From positions 1 to 33,253 of the forward strand of contig DVMK01000036.1 in NCBI GenBank assembly GCA_018715025.1: 33,253 nt of DNA, written 5' to 3'. This DNA is from Candidatus Caccousia avistercoris. Lineage in GTDB: Bacteria; Bacillota; Clostridia; Oscillospirales; Acutalibacteraceae. The position numbers and the translations under genes are program-made. Every line of letters begins with the position of its first letter. Positions within the stretch are counted from its first letter, which is position 1. Of this stretch, positions 1-7,209 are shown piece by piece. Under the pieces are notes generated by a model. The model ran no database searches, was not told where the DNA came from, and saw only the letters and a list, made by a program, of their open reading frames with translations.

Positions 1-1
1 C

Positions 2-1324
2 CTAGTTCCGGTAATTGTCCCACACGCTCTTGACGGCGGCCGGGTCGGTAAGGCCGTTGTAGGTGTAGCTTTTCTCCCCCGGGCTGGTGGTGGTGATGAA
101 GTGGGTGATGACGGAGGTGCCGTCGATGCCCTTCCACTCAAAGGTGTCGTAGGGGAGGAAATTTTGGTCGTTCCAGCTGATCTTCGTGGTGATGAAGGTT
201 TCAATTTCGCTCTTTTTCAAAATCTGGGGCAGGGCGGCAGAGTAGCCGAATACGTCCGGCAGCCACAGGTAGGTGCTCTTGTTGCCGAACTCCTGCTCGA
301 AGAAGCGGGTGCCGTACAGGATTTGGCGCACCAGGGATTCGCCGGAAGGCAGGTTGCAGTCGCACTCTACCCACATGCCGCCGGCGGGCTCCCACCGGCC
401 TTCCCTGGCCCGGTTCTTAATGTACTGGTACACCTCCGGGTAGTCGTGGCGCACAAAGTCGTACTGCTGGGGCTGGGTGTGCATAAACACATAATCCGGG
501 TATTGCTCCATCAGCCGGTTGACGGTAGAGAAGGAGCGGGCGCACTTTTCCCGGGTGTGGCACAGCCGCCACAGCCAGGCCGAGTCAATGTGAGTGTGGC
601 CCACCACGGTGACGGCCACCTTTTTGGCCTCCTCCGGCAGCTCGCTTTCCAGGAAGGAAACCGCCCTGGCGCAGGAGTCGAAGAATTCCTGGGAGCCTGG
701 GTCGCTGGTTTCCACCATGTCCCAGGCTTTGGCGGCCAGGTTCAGCACATGGCCCTTCTCCGGGTTGGTGTCCTCCAGCACCTGGTGAGAGCCCAGCAGG
801 CAGCGCAGCCAGTAGTACAGGCTGTCCGCGCCGGGATCCAGCACGGCCAGGGCGGCCAGCTTGATCTTGTGGTCGTTGTTGCGGGGGCGGCCGCCGCCCA
901 CCAGGCCGGACCAAAGGCGGAACTGCAGGCGCAGCTTTTCGCCGGGGGCGGCGGAAAGGGGAACGTCCTGGTGGTTTTGGTCCACGCCCTGCCAGGGGGT
1001 GCCGTTGACGTACAGCAGGCTTTCAAAGCCGCTGTTGTTGCCGCCGCCGGTGATGCCGAAATCGAAGCGGCCCCACAGGTTTTCGGTAAAATCCTCCGGA
1101 ACGGCGACGGTGGCGTCCAGCCACACATACCGGTCGTAGCCGCTCCAAATATCCCCCAGGCGGAAAATTTCCTTTCCGGGAACGGCCGGGGGCTGTTCGC
1201 CGTTTTTGCCGCTGTCCTCCGCGGCGGCAAAGCTTTCAATGGGAAGCTGCTTTTTCCAGCGCTCTTCCCGCAGGCGGCCTGCCGCCCGGTTCAGACGTTC
1301 ATAGTCATAAAAACGAAATGGCAT
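2..1324 (-). CDS. GH38 alpha-mannosidase, N-terminal part ending at an in-frame amber stop
   Basis: Glycoside hydrolase family 38 enzymes are retaining, zinc-dependent alpha-mannosidases. An N-terminal beta-rich segment (about residues 1-170) precedes the catalytic barrel. Visible landmarks are the metal-binding stretch HTHIDSAWLW (H243, H245, D247) and WLPDVFGYS, whose D357 is the expected nucleophile. The ATG at 1324 has AAAGGAG upstream at good spacing. The reading frame ends in TAG at 4-2 after 440 codons, directly after the sequence SVWDNYRN, whereas family members run to about 900-1050 residues. The mannosidase middle and C-terminal domains are therefore absent from this frame. TAG is an ordinary stop here (the GH51 and GntR genes also end in TAG), so a nonsense mutation or base error is likelier than recoding. 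The rest of the gene, if present, lies to the left of the window. The family call is secure; functionality is doubtful. Confidence 0.85.
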   Translation of the reverse strand: MPFRFYDYERLNRAAGRLREERWKKQLPIESFAAAEDSGKNGEQPPAVPGKEIFRLGDIWSGYDRYVWLDATVAVPEDFTENLWGRFDFGITGGGNNSGFESLLYVNGTPWQGVDQNHQDVPLSAAPGEKLRLQFRLWSGLVGGGRPRNNDHKIKLAALAVLDPGADSLYYWLRCLLGSHQVLEDTNPEKGHVLNLAAKAWDMVETSDPGSQEFFDSCARAVSFLESELPEEAKKVAVTVVGHTHIDSAWLWRLCHTREKCARSFSTVNRLMEQYPDYVFMHTQPQQYDFVRHDYPEVYQYIKNRAREGRWEPAGGMWVECDCNLPSGESLVRQILYGTRFFEQEFGNKSTYLWLPDVFGYSAALPQILKKSEIETFITTKISWNDQNFLPYDTFEWKGIDGTSVITHFITTTSPGEKSYTYNGLTDPAAVKSVWDNYRN

Positions 1325-1387
1325 GACAGTATCTCCTTTTCACAAACAGACATTTCCCCAGCAAGCCGGAAACGTCATTCTCCCTTA

Positions 1388-1420
1388 ATCATACACATTT
1401 CTATCTTGTTTGCAATGTGT
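1388..1420 (-). promoter_or_regulatory. Promoter of the GH38 gene with inverted repeat
   Basis: Reading leftwards, TTGCAA (1415-1410), a 16-base spacer and TATGAT (1393-1388) form a sigma-A-type promoter, leaving a leader of roughly 55 bases before the ATG at 1324. A perfect 7-base inverted repeat, ACACATT (1393-1399) and AATGTGT (1414-1420), brackets the spacer and overlaps the -35 hexamer. It is placed like a repressor operator. No regulator is encoded nearby, so the binding protein is unknown. Confidence 0.5.
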
Positions 1421-1436
1421 TTTTTCTCCTTTTCCG

Positions 1437-1480
1437 CAAAAAAAATTTTGCAGATTATTTGAATAAATTATACAAATAAT
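1437..1480 (-). terminator. Possible AT-rich terminator of the TetM-like gene
   Basis: On the minus strand an AT-only 8-base stem (ATTATTTG, 1480-1473, with CAAATAAT, 1461-1454) overlaps the stop codon of the GTPase gene and is followed by an eight-T run near 1442-1449. The stem is weak and lacks the GC-rich base of the other terminators here, so the call is tentative. Confidence 0.35.
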
Positions 1481-3492
1481 TCCTGGGAAATCCGCCCTTC
1501 CGCCGCTTTTCTCCAGTCGCAGTGCATGTGGGAGGCCGCCTCCTGCCATGGGACGAAATACCCCGCCCCATGGGAGCAGAACACCGAGCCCGCCGGGTTT
1601 TCTGTGTCTGCCTCGGGCCGGTAGGGGGAAGCGGCCAGCACCTCCGCTTCGTTGTGGCAGGGCTCGCAGCCGTCAAAGCGGAGGGAGAGGGCGCCGCGGC
1701 CCCTGGTGAAGGCGGTCAGCTCCTTCTGGTAGGGGAGGAAGGCGGCGGCGGGGGCCCGGCCCGTTACCACCGCCGCGCCCCCCTCCTGCAGGGGCGGCTC
1801 CGCCGTGCCGCACAGCCGCTGTACGTCGGCCAGAACCCGGCCGGCGTACTCCTGGGGAACGGAAATCCGGAAAGCGCACCAGGGCTCCAGCAAAAGGCAG
1901 TCCGCCTGCATGAGCCCCTGGCGAAGGGCCCGGTACACCGCTTCGCGAAAATCGCCCCCCTCGGTGTGTTTCAGGTGGGCCCGGCCGGTGAGCAGGGCCA
2001 CGTGCAGGTCGGTGACAGGCGCGCCGGTGAGCACCCCTGCAATGGGCCGCTCAAACACGTGGGTGCGGATGAGGTTCTGCCAGTTTTTGTCCAGCACATC
2101 CAGCGGGCACAGGCTTTCAAAGGTGATGCCGCTGCCCCGCGGGCCGGGGGAGAGCAGAAAGTGAACCTCCGCGTAATGGCGCAGGGGCTCGAAGTGGCCG
2201 CAGGCGTGCACCGTATTCCGGATCGTCTCCTGGTACATGACCCGGCACTCCCCAAAGGTCACCTCCAGCTGAAACCGCTCCCGCAGGATTTCCTGCAGGA
2301 TTTCCAGCTGCACCTCCCCCATTACGTGAACCCGAAGCTCCTGCAGGGCTTCGTTCCATTCCACCGAAAGAGCGGGTTCCTCCTCCTCCAGGGTGCGGAA
2401 GGCGGCCAGCACCGGGCGGGGATCCTGCGGCCCCGCCCACTGCACCCGGGAGAGCAGCATGGGGGCAAGCTCCCACCCGGTGCGGAAGCGCCTGGCCCCC
2501 AGGCCCTCGCCGGGCCGCAGGCCGGAAAATCCGGCGGCGCAGCACAGCTCACCGGCGCGCACCTGCTGCACCGGGATCCGTTTTTCCCCCTGGCACCGGT
2601 ACAGGGCCGTCACCTTTTCCTTCTGGACGGAGCCGTCCGCCGCCAGGGTGTCCGCCTCCTCCCGGCAGGCGAGGGTTCCCGCCGTCACCTTCAGGTAGGT
2701 CAGGCGGGCGTCGGCCCGGCGCACCTTGTAGGCCACGGCGGAAAAGGGCTCTTTCTCCTTTTCTTCATAGCCGGTTTCCGTCAGCCAATCCATGGCCCGC
2801 AGGAATTCCTCCACCCCCAGGCCCTGCAGGGCGGAGCCGGAAAAACAGGGGAACAGTTTTCGCTGCCGCACCAGGCGGCGCAGGGCGGGCTGCCATTCCT
2901 CCTGGGGAACGCCCCCTTCCAGGTACTGTTCCAGCAGGGCGTCGTCCAGGGCCGCCAGCTCCTCTGCCAGGGGCTCCTCCACCTGCCCGGCAAAGCCGTC
3001 CATTGGCAGGACGGCGGGGCTGCACTTCCTCCGCAGCTCCTCCAGGGCGCGCTCCACGCTGGCCCCCGGGCGGTCTGTCTTGTTCAGGAACAGGAACGCC
3101 GGCAGCCGGTAGTGGGCCAGCAGCCGCCACAGGGTTTCTGTGTGGGCCTGCACCCCCTCGGCGCAGCTGACCACCAGCACGGCGTAGTCCAGCACCTGCA
3201 GGGCCCGCTCCATTTCCGGGGCGAAGTCGGTGTGGCCGGGGGTGTCCAGCAAAAACCAGCGGGTCCCCCCGTAAGAAAATTCCGCCTGGCCGGAAAACAC
3301 GGTGATTCCCCGCTCCCGTTCCACCGGCTCCGCATCCAGGAAGGCGTCGCCGTGGTCCACCCGGCCCCGGCTGCGCAGGGCGCCGCCCAGGTACAGAAGC
3401 TGCTCTGAAAGGGTGGTTTTCCCCGCGTCCACATGGGCCAGCACGCCCAGCGTCACCCGCTTGCCCGGCTGCGCCGCCGCTCCTTTCTCCAT
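1468..3492 (-). CDS. TetM/EF-G-like translational GTPase (ribosomal protection protein family)
   Basis: A 674-residue GTPase of the TetM/TetO/EF-G superfamily, which acts on the ribosome. Visible motifs are the P-loop AHVDAGKTT (19-27), switch I RGIT (61-64), DTPGH (83-87) and NKTD (137-140), followed by EF-G-like domains II-V. The very start, with AHVDAGKTTL followed soon by an RGIT element, and the C-terminal YQKELTAFTRGRG resemble tetracycline-resistance ribosomal protection proteins more than canonical EF-G. It extends beyond the roughly 640 residues of TetM, ending in a tail with GSVFCSHGAGYFVPW. The ATG at 3492 was chosen over an upstream in-frame ATG because GGAAAGGGGG precedes it and the P-loop then falls at the usual distance. 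It is a single gene with its own promoter and no mobile-element context. Whether it gives tetracycline resistance cannot be read from the sequence; it may be a housekeeping ribosome-rescue or remodelling paralogue. Confidence 0.85.
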   Translation of the reverse strand: MEKGAAAQPGKRVTLGVLAHVDAGKTTLSEQLLYLGGALRSRGRVDHGDAFLDAEPVERERGITVFSGQAEFSYGGTRWFLLDTPGHTDFAPEMERALQVLDYAVLVVSCAEGVQAHTETLWRLLAHYRLPAFLFLNKTDRPGASVERALEELRRKCSPAVLPMDGFAGQVEEPLAEELAALDDALLEQYLEGGVPQEEWQPALRRLVRQRKLFPCFSGSALQGLGVEEFLRAMDWLTETGYEEKEKEPFSAVAYKVRRADARLTYLKVTAGTLACREEADTLAADGSVQKEKVTALYRCQGEKRIPVQQVRAGELCCAAGFSGLRPGEGLGARRFRTGWELAPMLLSRVQWAGPQDPRPVLAAFRTLEEEEPALSVEWNEALQELRVHVMGEVQLEILQEILRERFQLEVTFGECRVMYQETIRNTVHACGHFEPLRHYAEVHFLLSPGPRGSGITFESLCPLDVLDKNWQNLIRTHVFERPIAGVLTGAPVTDLHVALLTGRAHLKHTEGGDFREAVYRALRQGLMQADCLLLEPWCAFRISVPQEYAGRVLADVQRLCGTAEPPLQEGGAAVVTGRAPAAAFLPYQKELTAFTRGRGALSLRFDGCEPCHNEAEVLAASPYRPEADTENPAGSVFCSHGAGYFVPWQEAASHMHCDWRKAAEGRISQELFV

Positions 3493-3520
3493 AAAAAATC
3501 CCCCTTTCCGCAATATGCCT

Positions 3521-3549
3521 ATCATACCACAGAAAAGGGGGAGCGTCGA
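3521..3549 (-). promoter_or_regulatory. Promoter of the TetM-like gene
   Basis: On the minus strand, TCGACG (3549-3544), a 17-base spacer and TATGAT (3526-3521) precede the start codon. The predicted leader is only about 20 bases. That is too short for the leader-peptide attenuator found in front of classical tet(M). Confidence 0.5.
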
Positions 3550-3631
3550 TAGGGGGGAGGGAAAAGGGAGGGATGGGAAAGTGCTTGCAGGGGAAATCTG
3601 CCTTCTTGAACCAAGATTATGGAGACAGCAC

Positions 3632-3691
3632 AAAAAGAGCCCTGAGCTGGAATATTTGGATCGGTTCACGCCAGCGGTGGGCTCATTTTTT
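3632..3691. terminator. Terminator downstream of the arabinofuranosidase/DUF6171 pair
   Basis: A two-part stem, GAGCCC (3637-3642) with GGGCTC (3679-3684) and inside it GCTGG (3646-3650) with CCAGC (3671-3675), has A5 on its left (T5 on the minus strand) and T6 on its right. It could stop transcription from either side but sits where the minus-strand pair ends. The rest of 3550-3711 shows purine-rich sequence and no gene. Confidence 0.5.
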
Positions 3692-3711
3692 GCTGCACAA
3701 ATCTTACCGCC

Positions 3712-3990
3712 TCAGCCCCACCTGCGGGGGGAAGCCGGGCATCGGGCGGAACGCTTGGCCGCCCGGATCTCCACATAGCATCCGCACAGCTGGCAGGTGG
3801 CGTTCACCAGCTGGACGCATTCCCGGCAGGCGGCCAGCCTGGCCTGGTACTCCTTGTCAGGGGTGCGCTCCCGCGGGGGCATACGCTCCCGGCAGAGGCG
3901 GACGCTTTCCAGGTACTCTTCCATGCCCAGTTCTTTCATCAGGCACCGGCGGCATACCCGATCCCCCGCCGCCCGGCTTGCCCCTTCCAC
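3712..3990 (-). CDS. Small cysteine-rich protein, DUF6171 type
   Basis: A 92-residue protein with nine cysteines arranged as CRRC (13-16), C33, CREC (55-58), then CQLCGC (66-71) and C84, suggesting two zinc-binding knuckles. Between them lie a short helix (MEEYLESVRLC) and the phrase PPRERTPDKEY. This matches my recollection of the uncharacterised DUF6171 family of Firmicutes, in which the middle CRxCxxLVNxxCxxCGCYVExR block is the signature. The start is GTG at 3990, three bases after the TAG of the arabinofuranosidase gene, with GAGG about eight bases upstream; the next ATG would remove the first CxxC. Translation is therefore probably coupled to the glycosidase. No function is known. A metal-binding or nucleic-acid-binding role is only a guess from the cysteines. 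Confidence 0.75.
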   Translation of the reverse strand: MEGASRAAGDRVCRRCLMKELGMEEYLESVRLCRERMPPRERTPDKEYQARLAACRECVQLVNATCQLCGCYVEIRAAKRSARCPASPRRWG

Positions 3991-3993
3991 AGC

Positions 3994-5466
3994 CTACCTC
4001 AGCTCTACCGCCGCCACGCTGCAGGGGGGCAGGCGGAAGCGCAGGCTCTGGGCGTCCCGTTCCAGGGCTTCCTCCCTGGGGCATACGGCGCATGGGCTGG
4101 AAAAGCTGTTGTAGCTTCCCATTTCCCCGGCCAGCAGGCGCAGCGAGGCCTCCGCCTTTTCCCGCCCGGGGACGCGCAGGCGGATTTCCTGGGCCTCCTC
4201 TGCGGAAAGGTTGGCTACGGTAATGTGGATGCGGCCCTCCCCGTCCATAGAGGCGGACTGGTGCAGGGCGGGCACCCTCCAGGGGCCCGCCCCGGCTTCC
4301 CCGGCCTCCACATAGCTTTCCAGCAGGGCGGCGTCCTGGTGCTCCTTGTACAAATCAAACACGTGGTAGGTGGGGGTGAGCACCATGTCCTCTCCCTCTG
4401 TCAGCACAAGGGCCTGCAGTACGTTCACAGTCTGGGCCAGGTTGGCCATGACCACGCCGCCGGCATGACGGTTGAAAATATTCAGGGTGACGGCGGCCGT
4501 CAGGGCGTCGCGCATGGTGTTCTGCTGGAAGAGGAAGCCGGGGTTGGTGCCGGGTTCCACGTCGTACCAGTTGCCCCACTCGTCCACAATAAGGCCCACG
4601 CGGCCTTCCGGGTCGTACCGGCGCATAATGCGCAGGTGGTTTTCCACCAGTTCCTCCATGCGCAGGGCTTTTTTCAGGGTGGCGTAATATTCCTCCCGGG
4701 AGAAATCCAGCGCGCTCCCCTTGGCTTCCCAGCTTTCTCCGGGAACGGTGTAGTAGTGCAGGGTGAGGCCGTCCATAAACCGCCCGGCAGACTGCATCAC
4801 CTTCTCCGTCCATTCATAATCATCCGCGTTGGGGCCGCAGGCAATTTTGAACACCTTGTTTTCCCCGTAACTGCGCACATAGGTGGCGTAGCGCCGGTAC
4901 AGGTCGGCGTAGTACTCTGGGCGCATGTTGCCGCCGCAGCCCCAGTTTTCGTTGCCCACGCCGAAATATTTCAGCCGCCAGGGCTCTTCGCGGCCGTTGA
5001 CCCGGCGCAGATCCGCCATGGGGGACACGCCGCCGAAGGTCATGTACTCCACCCACTCGCTCATCTCCTGCACCGTGCCGCTGCCCAGGTTGCCGTTCAC
5101 ATAGGGCTCGCAGCCCAGCTGGCGGCAAAGCTCCATAAACTCATGGGTGCCGAAGGAATTGTCCTCCACCACGCCGCCCCAGTGGGTGTTCACCATGCGC
5201 TTGCGGGTTTCCCTGGGGCCTATGCCGTCCTTCCAGTGGTATTCGTCGGCAAAGCAGCCGCCCGGCCACCGCAGCACCGGAATGCGGATGCGCCGCAGGG
5301 CCTGTACAATATCCTGCCGGATGCCCTTTTCATTGGGAATGGTGCTTTCCTCCCCCACAAAAAAGCCGTTGTAGATGCACCGGCCCAGATGTTCGGAAAA
5401 ATGGCCGTACAGGAAACGGCTGATAACGGCGCCCCGCCGCAGGGGATTTACATAGAGAACTGCCAT
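3994..5466 (-). CDS. Intracellular GH51 alpha-L-arabinofuranosidase
   Basis: GH51 retaining enzymes release terminal arabinofuranose from arabinoxylan and arabinan oligosaccharides. The 490-residue protein has the (beta/alpha)8 catalytic barrel with [20 protein letters not shown] (66-85), the acid/base glutamate in [11 protein letters not shown] (E173) and the nucleophile in VDEWGNWYD (E296). A beta-sandwich tail follows. No signal peptide is present, so it acts in the cytoplasm on imported oligosaccharides. The ATG at 5466 is preceded by AAGGAGG; the frame is open much further upstream, but that extension is AT-rich leader containing the promoter. No arabinose transporter or catabolic gene lies beside it. 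The length is normal for the family and all the active-site residues are present. Confidence 0.93.
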   Translation of the reverse strand: MAVLYVNPLRRGAVISRFLYGHFSEHLGRCIYNGFFVGEESTIPNEKGIRQDIVQALRRIRIPVLRWPGGCFADEYHWKDGIGPRETRKRMVNTHWGGVVEDNSFGTHEFMELCRQLGCEPYVNGNLGSGTVQEMSEWVEYMTFGGVSPMADLRRVNGREEPWRLKYFGVGNENWGCGGNMRPEYYADLYRRYATYVRSYGENKVFKIACGPNADDYEWTEKVMQSAGRFMDGLTLHYYTVPGESWEAKGSALDFSREEYYATLKKALRMEELVENHLRIMRRYDPEGRVGLIVDEWGNWYDVEPGTNPGFLFQQNTMRDALTAAVTLNIFNRHAGGVVMANLAQTVNVLQALVLTEGEDMVLTPTYHVFDLYKEHQDAALLESYVEAGEAGAGPWRVPALHQSASMDGEGRIHITVANLSAEEAQEIRLRVPGREKAEASLRLLAGEMGSYNSFSSPCAVCPREEALERDAQSLRFRLPPCSVAAVELR

Positions 5467-5528
5467 GGCAAATTCCTCCTTCACAATACGCTTTCCATAT
5501 AATTTTTGACAAAAATGGGTGCTGTTGG

Positions 5529-5561
5529 AATAAGTATAGCTTATTGCCTGGGGAGAAGCAA
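5529..5561 (-). promoter_or_regulatory. Promoter and overlapping operator-like palindrome of the arabinofuranosidase gene
   Basis: On the minus strand, TTGCTT (5561-5556), a 17-base spacer and TATACT (5538-5533) form a near-consensus sigma-A promoter about 60 bases upstream of the ATG. A perfect inverted repeat, AATAAG (5529-5534) and CTTATT (5540-5545) with a 5-base centre, spans the -10 box, the classic place for a sugar-responsive repressor. The regulator is not in the window. Confidence 0.65.
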
Positions 5562-5621
5562 TTGTTTTTGCTACAAAGGCAAAGCAGAAAAGTTTACCTC
5601 TAAAAAATGTCTTAACACTGC

Positions 5622-5667
5622 ACAAAAAGCATGAGCAGGAGGATGATTTCCATCCTCCCACTCATGC
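5622..5667 (-). terminator. Terminator of the transglutaminase-like lipoprotein gene
   Basis: A long hairpin (5629-5667) pairs GCATGAG...AGGAGGATG with CATCCTCC...CTCATGC around the loop ATTTC. On the minus strand it is followed by TTTTT (5628-5624), about 70 bases past the stop of the lipoprotein gene. Confidence 0.85.
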
Positions 5668-5738
5668 CTCTTTCTGTATTGCCGGTTTGCCGGCGGTTTC
5701 TCAGCCAAGCAGGCTGCGGCTGCAGGGGCTGGCGGCTG

Positions 5739-6980
5739 TCAGGGGTACAGCGCCTCCGCCATGCCCATGGCCTGGGCGTCGTCCCAGGTGTGGCCCTCCA
5801 TCTTCGCCGCCTCAACGCCGGCATAGAGGAACCCGTAATCCCCCCGGCCCCGATCGGCCGTAGGATCAAAATAGAGCCAGCGCCCCTCTATTTTTGCCAA
5901 AGCCCACATGTGGTTTTCCCCCGCCCATTCCCCTGAAACAGTGACGCAGGGAACGCCTGCCTGCTGCAGGAGCAGCCGGAAGGCCTGGGCGTAGCCGCCG
6001 CAGATGGCCAGGCCGTCATGGAGGGCGCCGTAGGCGGTGGTAGAATCGTAGGGCATTTCACCCGGCGTGGAATAATAGCGGAAGTCGTAGCGGACGTGCT
6101 CTGTCAGGTACGCGTAAAGGGCCTGTGCCTGTTCCGCTTCGCCCATCCCTTCCGTGACCGTCTGGCGGTAAATTTCTTCTGCCAGCGAGTCCAATTCTTC
6201 CAGTCGCGCAAGGGCCTCATCCATGCTCATTCCGCCCAGAGGCGTAACCATAATGCTTGTGGCGTCCCGGCTCAGCTGGCAGTAAAGGTAGCTTTCCCCC
6301 ACCTGCTGAAGCGCCCGGTTCATGTCATCCACCTGCAGGGCAGGGTTGGTGATGCGGATGGGAATATTTTCCTGATTTTTCAGCCCTTCCCTTGCGACCT
6401 GAATTAGGTCCGCCATGGAATCCACCTGGGCACCCTGGAAACCGTCGGGGAAATCGCCTGTGCGGTAGGGCATGTAAGAGATGGAACAGTGCAGAAGGCC
6501 GTCCGCCCCTATCTCTGCGGTGAGATCATAGGCGTACTTGGCCTGCGGATTTTCGTTCAGGATGGCGTAATAGAGATTCTTCACCGCCATGGGCAGATCT
6601 TCCTGGCCTGTTATGGCAGACACATCAAAGGCAGGGGGCTGCTCCACCTCCGCAATAGCCTGAGCCAGCCTTTCCTGAAGCTCCTGCAGGCTGGAAACCG
6701 CCGTATCTTCCGGCTCCACAGGGGGCTGCGGCTGAGAGGATTCCTCGGGCCCTGACGGCTCCGCAGGAAGCTGCGGCTGGGAGGATTCCTCCGGTTCTGC
6801 CGATTCCTCAGGAAGCTGCGGCTGGGAGGATTCTTCTGGCCCCGGTAAAGCCTGGCTGACAGACGATCCGCTGGACAGCGTTTCCCCCGCTCCGGCCGGG
6901 CTGGAGTCCTGCCGCGCCGAGCAGGCGGAAAAAAACAGCAAGGCTGCGCAGAGAAGCAAAGCCGCGCACATTCGTTTCAT
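5739..6980 (-). CDS. Transglutaminase-like lipoprotein with Pro/Glu/Ser-rich linker
   Basis: A predicted extracellular lipoprotein of 413 residues. A signal peptide ends in the lipobox LFFSAC (lipid-carrying C20). A low-complexity linker (about 45-93) contains three 15-residue repeats built on EESSQPQ. The C-terminal part is a transglutaminase/protease-like domain of the papain fold with catalytic C327 in LAICGGYAQAF, H357 in GENHMWAL and D372 in YFDPTAD. Such domains in Gram-positives are found in cell-surface peptidases and cross-linking enzymes; the substrate is unknown. The ATG at 6980 is preferred because GGGGGAG sits about 11 bases upstream; the ATG at 6989 would leave only two bases. 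The gene stands alone with its own terminator. Fold and active site are clear; biological role is not. Confidence 0.85.
   Translation of the reverse strand: MKRMCAALLLCAALLFFSACSARQDSSPAGAGETLSSGSSVSQALPGPEESSQPQLPEESAEPEESSQPQLPAEPSGPEESSQPQPPVEPEDTAVSSLQELQERLAQAIAEVEQPPAFDVSAITGQEDLPMAVKNLYYAILNENPQAKYAYDLTAEIGADGLLHCSISYMPYRTGDFPDGFQGAQVDSMADLIQVAREGLKNQENIPIRITNPALQVDDMNRALQQVGESYLYCQLSRDATSIMVTPLGGMSMDEALARLEELDSLAEEIYRQTVTEGMGEAEQAQALYAYLTEHVRYDFRYYSTPGEMPYDSTTAYGALHDGLAICGGYAQAFRLLLQQAGVPCVTVSGEWAGENHMWALAKIEGRWLYFDPTADRGRGDYGFLYAGVEAAKMEGHTWDDAQAMGMAEALYP
6721..6845 (-). repeat. Three tandem 45-base repeats in the lipoprotein linker
   Basis: The block containing CTGCGGCTG(A/G)GAGGATTC recurs at 6726, 6771 and 6816, an exact 45-base period. 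On the coding strand it encodes EESSQPQ(L/P)P units of 15 residues. The high DNA identity between copies suggests recent expansion and likely copy-number variation between strains. Confidence 0.85.
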
Positions 6981-7096
6981 ATTCAACATCTCTCCCCCGA
7001 AATGAACTATTCAACTAATAGACGCGCCGGGGACGGAAAAAGTTCTGTGGAAAAGAAGACGCCCGGAAATAATTTTTTCCATGCCGTCCCACAGCG

Positions 7097-7142
7097 AAAA
7101 GCGAGGCCGGACGCCCTTTTTCAGGGGCGCGGCCTCGCTTTC
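7097..7142 (-). terminator. Terminator of the hydEGF operon
   Basis: AAGCGAGGCC (7099-7108) pairs with GGCCTCGCTT (7131-7140), with an inner GCCC/GGGC helix. On the minus strand the stem is followed by the T-rich TTTTCGCT. It sits about 70 bases past the hydF stop. A few T residues on the other side mean it may also act in the opposite direction. Bases 6990-7096 hold the leader of the lipoprotein gene; I found no convincing promoter there. Confidence 0.75.
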
Positions 7143-7209
7143 TGCTTCCATAATATAATTATTTTTTGCGCAAAAGAAAAACAGGAGGGGGCAGGCCGCC
7201 CGGCCCGCC

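Noticed and set aside
2-4. Recoding of TAG as an amino acid in the GH38 gene
   Set aside because: Other genes in the window end with TAG at their natural C-termini, so TAG functions as a stop codon here.
1522-3408. A 628-codon plus-strand frame opposite the TetM-like gene
   Set aside because: It is an antisense shadow of a GC-rich gene: low-complexity, without ribosome binding site or recognisable motif.
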